Source: Deltaproteobacteria bacterium (lineage in GTDB: Bacteria; SAR324; NAC60-12). Taken from it: a DNA stretch of 39,670 nucleotides. The stretch is from NCBI GenBank assembly GCA_002683655.1, contig NYTS01000093.1, forward strand, positions 1-39,670, given 5' to 3'. The translations under genes were made by a program, and so were the position numbers. The notes under the pieces are model-generated. The model saw nothing but the letters and a program-made list of their open reading frames with translations, did no database searches and was not told the DNA's origin. The number at the start of each line of letters is the position of its first letter. Position 1 is the stretch's first letter. Positions 28,017 through 37,022 of this stretch are shown one piece after another.

Positions 28017-29059
28017 GACTTCAAGATCCGCCCAAAGAGGTGAGCCGGCCAATTCGTGTCGGAATTCTGGCAAACCCTGCCTCTGGGCGGGATATTCGAA
28101 GAGTCATCTCAAAAGCTTCTGTTTTCCCGACAGCTGAAAAGTGCAACATGATCCAACGATTGATGGGTGCACTGACAGTATGTGGGGTCGATGAAGCTTG
28201 GATGATGCCGGATAAGGGAGGTATAGCTACTGTCATTAAGCGATTCGGTCAGACTCCTGAAGGGAAGCGATTGCTGCCTGTTCAATTTACGGACACAGAC
28301 ATCATGGAGATCCCTGAGGACACCAGATTATCTGTCCGTGCAATGATAGCAGCTGGTATTCGCGCAATCATAGTCTTGGGGGGAGATGGCACTCATCGCC
28401 TAGTTGCTGAGGAATGTGGTGAGATCCCAATGGCAACACTCTCGACGGGGACAAACAACAGTTTTCCAGAATTGAGGGAAGCTACTCTCAGCGGTTTGGC
28501 AGCGGGTTTGGTTGCGACCGAAAGGTTAAACCTCGACGATGTTACCAGACGTGAGAAAAGACTGTTGGTTGAAGTTAATGGCGAAACAAGGGGTATGGCT
28601 CTCGTAGATGCTTGCATTAGTGCAGATATGTTTGTCGCTGCAAAAGCAGTTTGGCAAGTTGAGCAGCTTAGAGAACTGTATGTGACTTTTGCATCAAGCG
28701 AGGCAATCGGACTTTCTTCAATCGCTTCGTTGGTGAATCCCGTTGGGCGGGATGAAGATCATGGTCTAGGAGTGCAAATGGATCCAGAAGCCACCCAAAA
28801 GGTTATGGCTCCGATTGCACCTGGTTTGTTTGCTAAACTTGGAATTCAAAGATGGGACGAACTTCAACTTGGAAGCTCCTGGGCTCCAACCATCGACCGA
28901 GGAGTGATTGCTCTTGATGGGGAAAGAGAAATTGAGTTCAGAGCTGTTGATAACGTCCGATTAAGTATGGATCGTCTTGGCCCCAGGGTAATCGACGTCA
29001 GCAAGGCTTTAGGTGCGGCCGCTAAGCAGGGGATCATGCTATCTGATTCAAATGAGTAG
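28013..29059 (+). CDS. acoX: AcoX-like ATP-NAD kinase family protein
   Basis: GTG start overlapping the acoB stop; 'RVGILANPASGRDIRRVI', 'VLGGDGTHRLVAEECGEIPMATLSTGTNNSFPE'. Confidence 0.85.
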   Translation: MRLQDPPKEVSRPIRVGILANPASGRDIRRVISKASVFPTAEKCNMIQRLMGALTVCGVDEAWMMPDKGGIATVIKRFGQTPEGKRLLPVQFTDTDIMEIPEDTRLSVRAMIAAGIRAIIVLGGDGTHRLVAEECGEIPMATLSTGTNNSFPELREATLSGLAAGLVATERLNLDDVTRREKRLLVEVNGETRGMALVDACISADMFVAAKAVWQVEQLRELYVTFASSEAIGLSSIASLVNPVGRDEDHGLGVQMDPEATQKVMAPIAPGLFAKLGIQRWDELQLGSSWAPTIDRGVIALDGEREIEFRAVDNVRLSMDRLGPRVIDVSKALGAAAKQGIMLSDSNE

Positions 29060-29175
29060 TATTTGAGGGAAGGGGCTATCCAAATTGGAATTAACCCATG
29101 TGCGCAACCTTTCAAAATTTTTAAAGGTCATCTACTGAGATTTCATTCACTTCCGATCTTTACAGAGATAAGAAC

Positions 29176-29973
29176 ATGGATCTTCAATTAAAGGAAAAAG
29201 TTGCTTTAATCACAGGTGCCAGCAGAGGGTTAGGCAAAGCTTGTGCTGAAATGCTGGCCTCAGAGGGGTGTCATCTTTCACTTTGTGGGCGTAACAAAGC
29301 TAAACTGGAGGAAGTTGCTAGTAGATTGAGAAGTGATACGGTCAAGGTGTTGACTGTAGAAGCTGATCTTCGAAAGCGTGAAGAGAATGAAAAATTCGTA
29401 AATGAGTCAGTAGCTCACTTTGGGGGCATGGACATCCTGGTTAATAATGCTGGTGCGGGGCAATTGAGTGATCTTCTTGGTAACGATGAAGGGTTGATCA
29501 GAGAAAGTATGGACTTGATGTACTTTGGCCCTTTGCATTCTTCCAGAGCTGCAATTCCGCATTTAAGGAAAAGAGGTGGAGGAAGAATCATCAACATCTC
29601 TTCCATTTTTGGAAAGCAACCGGGAGGGTTGGTTGATTATGACTCAGTCAAGGCCGCACTGAACATGCTTACAAAGGACATGGCTAATTATCTCGCAGGA
29701 GATAAAATTCTGGTCAATGCTGTGTGTCCAGGTCCAATCAAAGGGCCACTTTGGGAAGAACCAGGTGGTTTGGGAGATCAATTGGGAGGTTTTCTTGGTA
29801 TGCCTGGTCCAGATGCGATTGAGGCATTTGCTAACCAAAACATTCCTCTGGGCCATTATGGAGATCCAGAAGATGTATCAACATTAGTTGCATACTTGGC
29901 ATCACCACATAGGAAGTTCATAACTGGTCAGGCAATCAACGTTGATGGCGGTATGGTCAAGACATTGATTTGA
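29176..29973 (+). CDS. SDR-family oxidoreductase
   Basis: 'ITGASRGLGKA', 'DILVNNAGAG', YDSVK (YxxxK), 'GQAINVDGGMVKTLI'. Confidence 0.9.
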   Translation: MDLQLKEKVALITGASRGLGKACAEMLASEGCHLSLCGRNKAKLEEVASRLRSDTVKVLTVEADLRKREENEKFVNESVAHFGGMDILVNNAGAGQLSDLLGNDEGLIRESMDLMYFGPLHSSRAAIPHLRKRGGGRIINISSIFGKQPGGLVDYDSVKAALNMLTKDMANYLAGDKILVNAVCPGPIKGPLWEEPGGLGDQLGGFLGMPGPDAIEAFANQNIPLGHYGDPEDVSTLVAYLASPHRKFITGQAINVDGGMVKTLI

Positions 29974-30036
29974 TATCTGATCTTTGAAAAAAATTAATAT
30001 TTAGGGTGCATCCCACTCAAGTAATAGAGGAATCTG

Positions 30037-31041
30037 ATGAAGAAATTGTTGAATGACCCATACAAGTACGTTGATGAAATGTTGGTGGGAATGTGTGCAG
30101 CTCACCCAGAGATTTACAGACAGACTGGCGAAGGTGGGAGAGTCATTGCCCGGGCTGGGTCTCAAAGACCAGATAAAGTTGGTATTGTCTCAGGGGGTGG
30201 TTCAGGACATCTACCTGTGTTTACAGGTTATGTGGGCCATGGGCTTTTAGATGCTTGTGCAATCGGAGATGTGTTCGCTTCTCCTTCCGTCGAGCAGATG
30301 GCTGAAGCGATGAAAGTTGCTCATGCGGGTGCTGGAGTGTTACGTCTCTACGGAAATTATGGGGGAGATGTGATGAACTTCGATATGGCTGGAGAGCAAC
30401 TGGAAATGGAGGAAGATATCCAGTCCACCACTGTTCTCCTGGCAGATGATGTTTCCTCTGCTCCACCAGAGGAAGGTGAGAAACGTAGAGGTGTTGCAGG
30501 AATGGTATACGCTTTCAAAATCGCAGGAGCCGCGGCCGAACAAATGCGATCGTTGGAGGAAGTGACGCGAATTGCCCAAGAAACCGCCGATTCCTGCCGT
30601 AGCGTTGGGGCCGCATTGACTCCTTGCACAATTCCACAAGCAGGTAAAGCGACCTTTGAGATTGCTGATGATGAGATGGAAATGGGAATGGGTATTCATG
30701 GGGAACCTGGAGTATGGAGAGACAAGCTCAAACCAGCAGATGACATTGCTCATGAGATGGTGGATCGGTTGATTGCAGATCGGGCGATTGACTCAGGTGA
30801 TCGGCTCTCAGTAATGGTTAATAGTTTGGGCGCTACTCCTCCTGAGGAACTCTACATCCTCTACAGAGTTGTCAAAAAGCGGGTTGAAGAACTGGGAGCC
30901 ACTATAGTGATGCCACTTGTCGGGCGTTACGCAACTTCAATGGAAATGTCAGGCGTTTCAATGACTTTTTGTTTCTTAAATCAGGAAAGAGAGGCATTAC
31001 TGCAGGCACCTGCGCGCTGTGCTTTTTGGCAGGTAGAATGA
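30037..31041 (+). CDS. dhaK: Dihydroxyacetone kinase DhaK-type subunit
   Basis: 'VGIVSGGGSGHLPVFTGYVGHGLLDACAIGDVFASPS', 'MGIHGEPG' (substrate-binding His context). Confidence 0.93.
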   Translation: MKKLLNDPYKYVDEMLVGMCAAHPEIYRQTGEGGRVIARAGSQRPDKVGIVSGGGSGHLPVFTGYVGHGLLDACAIGDVFASPSVEQMAEAMKVAHAGAGVLRLYGNYGGDVMNFDMAGEQLEMEEDIQSTTVLLADDVSSAPPEEGEKRRGVAGMVYAFKIAGAAAEQMRSLEEVTRIAQETADSCRSVGAALTPCTIPQAGKATFEIADDEMEMGMGIHGEPGVWRDKLKPADDIAHEMVDRLIADRAIDSGDRLSVMVNSLGATPPEELYILYRVVKKRVEELGATIVMPLVGRYATSMEMSGVSMTFCFLNQEREALLQAPARCAFWQVE

Positions 31042-31637
31042 TGAAAGTTTCTTGGTTGCAAGACCAACTACCCCAGTTGGCTGAACATCTAGAGTCAAGT
31101 GCAGAGGAACTGAACGGCCTGGATGCCCAACTTGGTGATGGAGATCTCGGGGTGACAATGGTTCGTGGGAGCCGGCAACTTCTGGAGATTCGGGAAGAAC
31201 TGCCTGATGATTGGGGGATGGCGCTGCTAAAGTGTGCCCAGGCCTTTACCAAAACCAGTGGCTCCAGTTACGGGACCATCCTTGCTACAGGTTTGATGGC
31301 AATGGCTAAGCAGAAGAAGGGGCAGGCAGAAATGGATTCAAGTGAGTGGGCTGGTCTACTTAAAGTGGCACTGGAGGCAATGCAACATCGTGGAAAAGCA
31401 AAGTTGGGTCAGAAGACAGTCTTGGACCCAGTCTCGGCAGCACAGAAGAAATTGGAAAGTGATCCAGAAACAGGTCTCTTGGATCTGATCGAGGTGGTTC
31501 AGCAAACGATAGATGAATTTAGGGATAAGCCCTGCCAAATTGGCAGAGCCCGCATATTTCAGGACAAATCAATTGGATTAGATGACCCCGGAATGGTGGC
31601 ATTCAAACGGCTTTTAGAGGGCATTGTTCCCAATTAA
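31038..31637 (+). CDS. dhaL: Dihydroxyacetone kinase DhaL-type subunit
   Basis: 'LDAQLGDGDLGVTMVRGSRQL', 'SGSSYGTILATGLMAMAK', 'AKLGQKTVLDPVSAAQ'; ATGA overlap with dhaK. Track start 30969 lies inside dhaK. Confidence 0.9.
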   Translation: MMKVSWLQDQLPQLAEHLESSAEELNGLDAQLGDGDLGVTMVRGSRQLLEIREELPDDWGMALLKCAQAFTKTSGSSYGTILATGLMAMAKQKKGQAEMDSSEWAGLLKVALEAMQHRGKAKLGQKTVLDPVSAAQKKLESDPETGLLDLIEVVQQTIDEFRDKPCQIGRARIFQDKSIGLDDPGMVAFKRLLEGIVPN

Positions 31638-32123
31638 GCAGTTTAGTTTTTTTAGAGCTAATTCCTGTAACGAATGTCTCACCCATCTATTTCAGAGGAG
31701 ATCTTAGCAGATGAATAAGGGGGTTCAGGTCCTTTTGCCTGTTCATATTACACCGATGAATCGGCCTGGAACTAAACAATGGCTAGGCTTCAATGAGGAG
31801 CAGATAACGACATGTAGCCAACCAGCAGTGGAATCTTCAAAACTTCTGAAACGGCAAGATCTCACCTCGATGTTGGCCTGCGAAACGTAAAACCTGCTAT
31901 CCCCAATTTTAATGGGAAGGAACGCTACAATACGCCGATAATCTTGGCAGAAATACATTTAAAGCTGTTTCCGGGGGATTGACCTTATAGCAGACTTTAG
32001 ATGAATCTGCTGAAGTTTGCGTCAAGATTGTTCAGAAACTTTGAATCGATAACCAAAACGATGATACGAAAACTTTCTCGATGGGGTAACAAAACTTGGT
32101 TGGAAGATCTAACCCTTCTCCTG

Positions 32124-32145
32124 TCAGTACCCAAATGGGTACTGA
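32124..32145. promoter_or_regulatory. Inverted repeat TCAGTACCC-AAAT-GGGTACTGA upstream of second acoA
   Basis: 9-bp perfect arms, 4-nt spacer, 34 bp upstream of the preferred acoA2 start (32180). Confidence 0.5.
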
Positions 32146-32179
32146 TACTTTCTTCTCTACTTCGTCTGCATCTGCACAT

Positions 32180-33211
32180 ATGATTTCTGAAAATAGCCGT
32201 CTCTTATATCTGCAACTCCTGCGGATTAGAACTTTTGAAGACCGAGTGGGTGAATTGTTTCTTCAGGGTGGAAGCGCAGGAACCATGCTTCATCTATCAA
32301 TTGGAGAAGAAGCACCAGCGGTTGGAGTTGCTGAAGCGATGGAGCCCAAGGACAGTTTTACTACTCATCATCGTGGCCATGGAATTTTTCTGGCTCGAGG
32401 CGCAGATCCAAAAAGAATGCTTGCTGAAATCGCTGGAAAAGAAGCAGGTTACTGTCGAGGTAAGGGCGGTTCGATGCACATTGCTGATCGAAAATTAGGT
32501 CATCTTGGGGCAAATGCGATCGTGGGTGGTGGAATTCCCCATGTAGTTGGTGCAGGGTTGAGTTACCAACTTCTTAAAGTTCCTGCGGTGTCTGTCGCAT
32601 TCTTTGGTGATGGCGCTATGCAGCAGGGAAATTTGTACGAAAGCATGAATCTGGCCGCACTCTGGAAACTTCCAGTCCTGTTTGTTTGTATCAACAATCA
32701 ATATGGAATGGGAACTAGACTCGACCAAGCGAGTGCCTCTCTTGAGTTTGTAAAGCGTGCCGAATCATTTGGGTTAGTTGGTAAAGAGGTTTCAGGACTT
32801 GATGTGGAAGAAGTAAAAAAAGAGGCAATGGAGATTTTGGCTTTGGCTCGTGAAGGGAAACCAGCTTTCATGAAAATTGACTGCTATCGCTTTCATGGGC
32901 ACGCCAGGAAAGATAAGAGCCCTTATCGAGATCAGAATGAGGAAGAGGAAGGTCGAAAAAAAGACCCCCTAAAATACCAGGCAGATCGCTTACTGGAGCA
33001 AGGAGTCTCCGTATCTGAGATGGATAGTTGGCATAAAAAAGTTGCTGATGAAATGGATGAAGCTTTGAATTTTGCCTTAGAAACTCAGGAACCTGTGTTG
33101 AATTCAATGTTCGAGGATGTCTATGCCCCTAATTTGACGCATCCAGAATCTGTGGGATCAAGGATCGATCGTGCATTGTACTCTGATATCCTGTTGGGGG
33201 ACTCTCGATGA
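32180..33211 (+). CDS. acoA: Thiamine-diphosphate E1 alpha subunit, copy 2 (divergent paralog)
   Basis: 'RGHGIFLARGADPKRMLAEIAGKEAGYCRGKGGSMHIAD', 'FFGDGAMQQGNLYESMNLAALWKLPVLFVCINN'; start 32180 (MISENSRLLYLQLLRIRTFEDRV) aligns with copy 1 start; track start is 32096. Confidence 0.9.
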   Translation: MISENSRLLYLQLLRIRTFEDRVGELFLQGGSAGTMLHLSIGEEAPAVGVAEAMEPKDSFTTHHRGHGIFLARGADPKRMLAEIAGKEAGYCRGKGGSMHIADRKLGHLGANAIVGGGIPHVVGAGLSYQLLKVPAVSVAFFGDGAMQQGNLYESMNLAALWKLPVLFVCINNQYGMGTRLDQASASLEFVKRAESFGLVGKEVSGLDVEEVKKEAMEILALAREGKPAFMKIDCYRFHGHARKDKSPYRDQNEEEEGRKKDPLKYQADRLLEQGVSVSEMDSWHKKVADEMDEALNFALETQEPVLNSMFEDVYAPNLTHPESVGSRIDRALYSDILLGDSR

Positions 33212-34185
33212 AAGAAATGACCTATCGGGATGCACTGCGTTTGGGTCTCCAGGAATCAATGCAGTCTGATCCAACTATCGTGATCTTGGGAGAGGAGGTT
33301 GGACGATATGGAGGAGCATATGGGGTTACCAAGGGGCTCCTTCATGAATTTGGAGAAGACTGGGTAAGAGATACTCCAATCTCTGAGGAAATATTAGTGG
33401 GTGCGGCGGTCGGAGCAGCAATGACTGGGTTGCGGCCTGTAGCCGAGTTGATGTATGTCGATTTTATAACACTTGCGATGGATCAGCTAGTGAACCAGGC
33501 TGCCAAGATTCGCTACATGTTTGGTGGACAAATCAGTGTTCCGATGATGTTGCGAAGTCAAGGCGGAACAGGCAGATCTGCAGCAGCTCAACATTCACAA
33601 AGTTTAGAAGCCTGGGTAATGCACACTCCAGGATTGCACTTGGCAATGCCAGCCGATGCGACAGATGCCTACGTCTTGATCAAACATGCACTGACACTTG
33701 CTGATCCAGTTATATTTCTAGAGCACAAAGGTTTGTACGCTCAAAGCTTTCCCTTTAATCCTGAATCCGCTCCCCCTTGGGGTAGAGCTAAGATCAGTCG
33801 ATCAGGAAATGACTGTTCGATTATCTGTTACTCTAGAATGGTTCAACGCTCCCTAGAGGCAGCGGCCCAACTGGCTGAGTTGGGAGTGCGGGTGGAAGTT
33901 GTTGACCTCAGGACTTTACATCCTCTGGATATGGAAACAGTCACAAAATCTGTTCGAAAGACAGGGCGAGTTCTTGTGGTCACGGAGGACTGCCTGACAG
34001 CGGGCGTAAGTGCCGAGTTGTCAGCAAGAATTACGGAAGAAAACTTTGAGTATCTGGAAGAACCTGTCCTTCGAATGGCTGGAGAGGATATCCCGATTCC
34101 TGTTGCTCCTGCTTTGGAAGCTGCTTCGGTGCCCACGAATGAAAGCATCAAACAAAGTATTCTCAAATTGATGCGAAAAAAATGA
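33208..34185 (+). CDS. acoB: Thiamine-diphosphate E1 beta subunit, copy 2
   Basis: 'GEEVGRYGGAYGVTKGLLHEFG', 'DTPISEEILVGAAVGAAMTGLRPVAELMYVDF', 'VVDLRTLHPLDMETV'; ATGA overlap with acoA2. Confidence 0.93.
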   Translation: MKEMTYRDALRLGLQESMQSDPTIVILGEEVGRYGGAYGVTKGLLHEFGEDWVRDTPISEEILVGAAVGAAMTGLRPVAELMYVDFITLAMDQLVNQAAKIRYMFGGQISVPMMLRSQGGTGRSAAAQHSQSLEAWVMHTPGLHLAMPADATDAYVLIKHALTLADPVIFLEHKGLYAQSFPFNPESAPPWGRAKISRSGNDCSIICYSRMVQRSLEAAAQLAELGVRVEVVDLRTLHPLDMETVTKSVRKTGRVLVVTEDCLTAGVSAELSARITEENFEYLEEPVLRMAGEDIPIPVAPALEAASVPTNESIKQSILKLMRKK

Positions 34186-35480
34186 GTACTGAACTAAGAC
34201 TTCCTCGGCTTGGAGAGACAATGGAGGAGGGGATTGTTGTTACTTGGAATCTTTCGGAGGGTGAGGGTTTTGAGCGGGGGGATACCTTGCTGGAAGTGGA
34301 AACTGATAAAATGGTTGCCGAAGTTCCAGCTCTGGAGTCTGGAACCCTGATGGAAATTTTGGTCGAAGAGCAGGCAAAAGTAAAAGTGGGTGACATCCTA
34401 GCGCTAATTGATCCCTCAGAGAAAAGTTCCAGAAAAATTGAGATTCCGGCTAAGACGGAACAGGCTCCCTCACAAAAAAAACCTAAATCTCCCCCTGCCT
34501 CATACGACCCAACGCATTCCTTTGTACATGATGAAAAAGATCAGGACCATATCCGAGCAGTTCCCGGTGCAAGAAGAATAGCCAAACGTGATGGCATCGA
34601 ATTAAAGGCAGTCATGGGAACTGGGCCTGCTGGTAGAATTGAGAGATCTGATGTTGATAAATTCTTTAAAAAAGAACCTGAAGGAGCTTCATTTGAACAA
34701 CCTTTCGGGCCACAAATGGGGCCAGGAGGAGTTCGTTTTCTGAGACGAGGAAACCAAAGCGGTACTCCTCTTGTCTTATTGCACGGCTTTGCCGCGGATC
34801 TGCATTCCTGGAGACTGATCCATGGTCCCTTATCCCGTAATAGAGATGTCATTGCTTTTGAACTCCCTGGGCATGGTGAGTCCAAAGTTTGGCAAGAAAA
34901 TGGGGGATTACAGGCTCTGGCTGAACACCTTGAACAGGTTATAATCGAACTGGAACTAGGGACAGTAGATATTGTTGGTCACTCCCTTGGAGGGGCGATT
35001 GCTGTTTATCTAGCTTCTCAGCAAACCAATATGGTTCGCCGATTGACACTTTTGGCTCCAGTCGGATTTGGCACTGAAATAAATTTGTCTGCTGTCGAGC
35101 CATTTACAGAAGAACTCTCAGAGTCAGAAATCAAGCTTGCTCTGTCTCGCCTTTTTTATGATCTCCGATGGATTAGTAAGGATTTGATTGAAGCAACCAA
35201 GAAAAATTTTGGCAGCTCAAATAGGAGGGCTCAAGCAAAGGATCTATTAAAGAGTATTTTCCCATCCGGAACTCAGGAATGGGATGGCCACAGTTTATTA
35301 TGCAAATTGAATCAACCAGTTCGCATACTCTGGGGAGAAGAAGACTTGATCCTTCCTGTAAGACACCTCAATGGATTACCTGGCTGGGTTGCCCAACACC
35401 GTCTTTCAAAAGTTGGACATGTGCCTCAAATTGAAGCTGCGCCACTACTGTTGAGAATTTTACAGGCTGACCCGGCTTAA
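34182..35480 (+). CDS. acoC: AcoC-like E2: lipoyl domain + E3-binding domain + alpha/beta-hydrolase domain
   Basis: Lipoyl 'EVETDKMVAEVPALESG', peripheral subunit-binding 'RAVPGARRIAKRDGIELKAVMGTGPAGRI', hydrolase 'LVLLHGFAADLHSW..GHSLGGAIAVYLAS'. Confidence 0.9.
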   Translation: MSTELRLPRLGETMEEGIVVTWNLSEGEGFERGDTLLEVETDKMVAEVPALESGTLMEILVEEQAKVKVGDILALIDPSEKSSRKIEIPAKTEQAPSQKKPKSPPASYDPTHSFVHDEKDQDHIRAVPGARRIAKRDGIELKAVMGTGPAGRIERSDVDKFFKKEPEGASFEQPFGPQMGPGGVRFLRRGNQSGTPLVLLHGFAADLHSWRLIHGPLSRNRDVIAFELPGHGESKVWQENGGLQALAEHLEQVIIELELGTVDIVGHSLGGAIAVYLASQQTNMVRRLTLLAPVGFGTEINLSAVEPFTEELSESEIKLALSRLFYDLRWISKDLIEATKKNFGSSNRRAQAKDLLKSIFPSGTQEWDGHSLLCKLNQPVRILWGEEDLILPVRHLNGLPGWVAQHRLSKVGHVPQIEAAPLLLRILQADPA

Positions 35481-35513
35481 AATTTTTTTGATTCTGACAA
35501 TTCAGGGGAACAC

Positions 35514-37013
35514 ATGCAGAAAAAATATGTCATTGGGGTAGACGGTGGAACTGAGTCGATTCGTGCTGGAGTCTTCGATCTTTTGGGTAACCCCCAAGCC
35601 TTTGCATCTGTCTCTTATCCGACTAATTTTCCAGTTCCCGGTTGGGCAGAACAAGATCCAGAAGACTGGTGGGATGCTCTCGGTGGAGCGGTCCGCCAAG
35701 CAGTGATCGATGCCAAAGTGGGCAAGCAGGAAGTCTTAGGTCTATGTCTGGATACGACTTGTTGCAGTGTTGTGGCCCTAGATGGTGATGGAAAGCCACT
35801 GAGAAACGCCTTGATTTGGATGGACATGCGCTCTGCTCCGCAGACAGAGCAAGTCTTGGCAACGGGTGATCCAGCGCTACAAGTGAATAGTAGTGGAAGT
35901 GGCCCGGTCAGTGCTGAGTGGATGATTCCAAAGTCATTATGGATTCATCAAAATGAGCCTGAAATTTTCCGGAAAGCAGAGACTGTTTGCGAGTTTCAAG
36001 ACTACTTAAATCTTCACCTGACAGGCAAGCGAGTTGCCAGCATCAACAATGTCTCAGTAAGATGGCACTATGGGCCTGGCTGGGGTGGATGGGCGAGTAG
36101 CATGGTTGAAAATTTAGGGATGCCGGAGTTGTTGAAGAAATGGCCAGACACAGTTCTTCGATTGGGCGAAGAAATTGGAGGCTTGACATCAAATGCAGCC
36201 ACGCATTTAGATCTCCAAGAGGGCTTGCCTGTCCTTCAAGGTGGTGCTGATGCTTTTATTGGAATGATTGGTCTTGGTGTCGTAGATCCAGGAAGTCTGG
36301 CATTTATTACAGGTTCTTCTCATCTCCATTTAGGGTTGAGTTCGCGGGCTTTCCACGGTCAGGGAATCTGGGGAACATATGCTGATGCAGTAATCCCTGG
36401 ACTGCATGTGGTTGAGGGTGGTCAAACCTCAACAGGTTCTGTGGTCAGCTGGATTCGCAGAACTTTAGGCAACCCATCCTTCGAAGAATTGAACCAAGAG
36501 GCGGCTCAATTGGAACCTGGATCAGAAGGCGTTATTATTCAGGAGCATTTTCAGGGAAATCGAACTCCTCATACAGATCCCCTTTCGCGGGGCGTCATTA
36601 GTGGACTAACGTTGAAACATGGACGCAGCCATCTATTTCGAGCCACCCTAGAGGGGATTGCGTTTGGAACTGAATTGATCCTTGAAACAATGAGGAATAA
36701 TGGTTTCGCAGCAGAAACTGTTGTCTTGGCGGGAGGGGCCACAAGATCGAGTCTGTGGCCACAAATTCACGCGGATGTTTCCAATTTGCCATTGACTTTG
36801 ACTAAGGTTCCTGACGCACCAGCTTTAGGCTCAGCTATCTTGGCAGCAGTTGGTTCAGGAGCTTACAGTGATATTGGAAGCGCATCTCGGAAAATGGTGC
36901 AGATTGATAGGGTGATCGAGCCAAACCCTGAAACTCATGGTCTTTATCAATCTTTTTATCAAAGTTATCGAGATCACTATCTAGCTATGAAAAACGCCCG
37001 ATCTGGTTTGTGA
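35514..37013 (+). CDS. FGGY-family carbohydrate kinase
   Basis: 'VIGVDGGTESIRAGVFDLLG', 'GWAEQDPEDWWDAL', 'VLAGGATRSSLWPQIHADVSNLPL', 'PALGSAILAAVGSGAY'. Confidence 0.92.
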   Translation: MQKKYVIGVDGGTESIRAGVFDLLGNPQAFASVSYPTNFPVPGWAEQDPEDWWDALGGAVRQAVIDAKVGKQEVLGLCLDTTCCSVVALDGDGKPLRNALIWMDMRSAPQTEQVLATGDPALQVNSSGSGPVSAEWMIPKSLWIHQNEPEIFRKAETVCEFQDYLNLHLTGKRVASINNVSVRWHYGPGWGGWASSMVENLGMPELLKKWPDTVLRLGEEIGGLTSNAATHLDLQEGLPVLQGGADAFIGMIGLGVVDPGSLAFITGSSHLHLGLSSRAFHGQGIWGTYADAVIPGLHVVEGGQTSTGSVVSWIRRTLGNPSFEELNQEAAQLEPGSEGVIIQEHFQGNRTPHTDPLSRGVISGLTLKHGRSHLFRATLEGIAFGTELILETMRNNGFAAETVVLAGGATRSSLWPQIHADVSNLPLTLTKVPDAPALGSAILAAVGSGAYSDIGSASRKMVQIDRVIEPNPETHGLYQSFYQSYRDHYLAMKNARSGL

Positions 37014-37022
37014 GCACCAGGC

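Noticed and set aside
26032-28073. Several antisense ORFs (e.g. 26032-26460, 26819-27304, 27759-28073)
   Set aside because: They lie opposite well-supported E1 genes, have low-complexity Ser/Pro/Arg-rich translations and arise from the GC-rich codon usage of the sense genes.
32096-32179. N-terminal extension of E1-alpha copy 2 from the ORF track
   Set aside because: The extension is Ser/Thr-rich and lacks similarity to the other E1-alpha copies; the start at 32180 aligns with copies 1 and 3.
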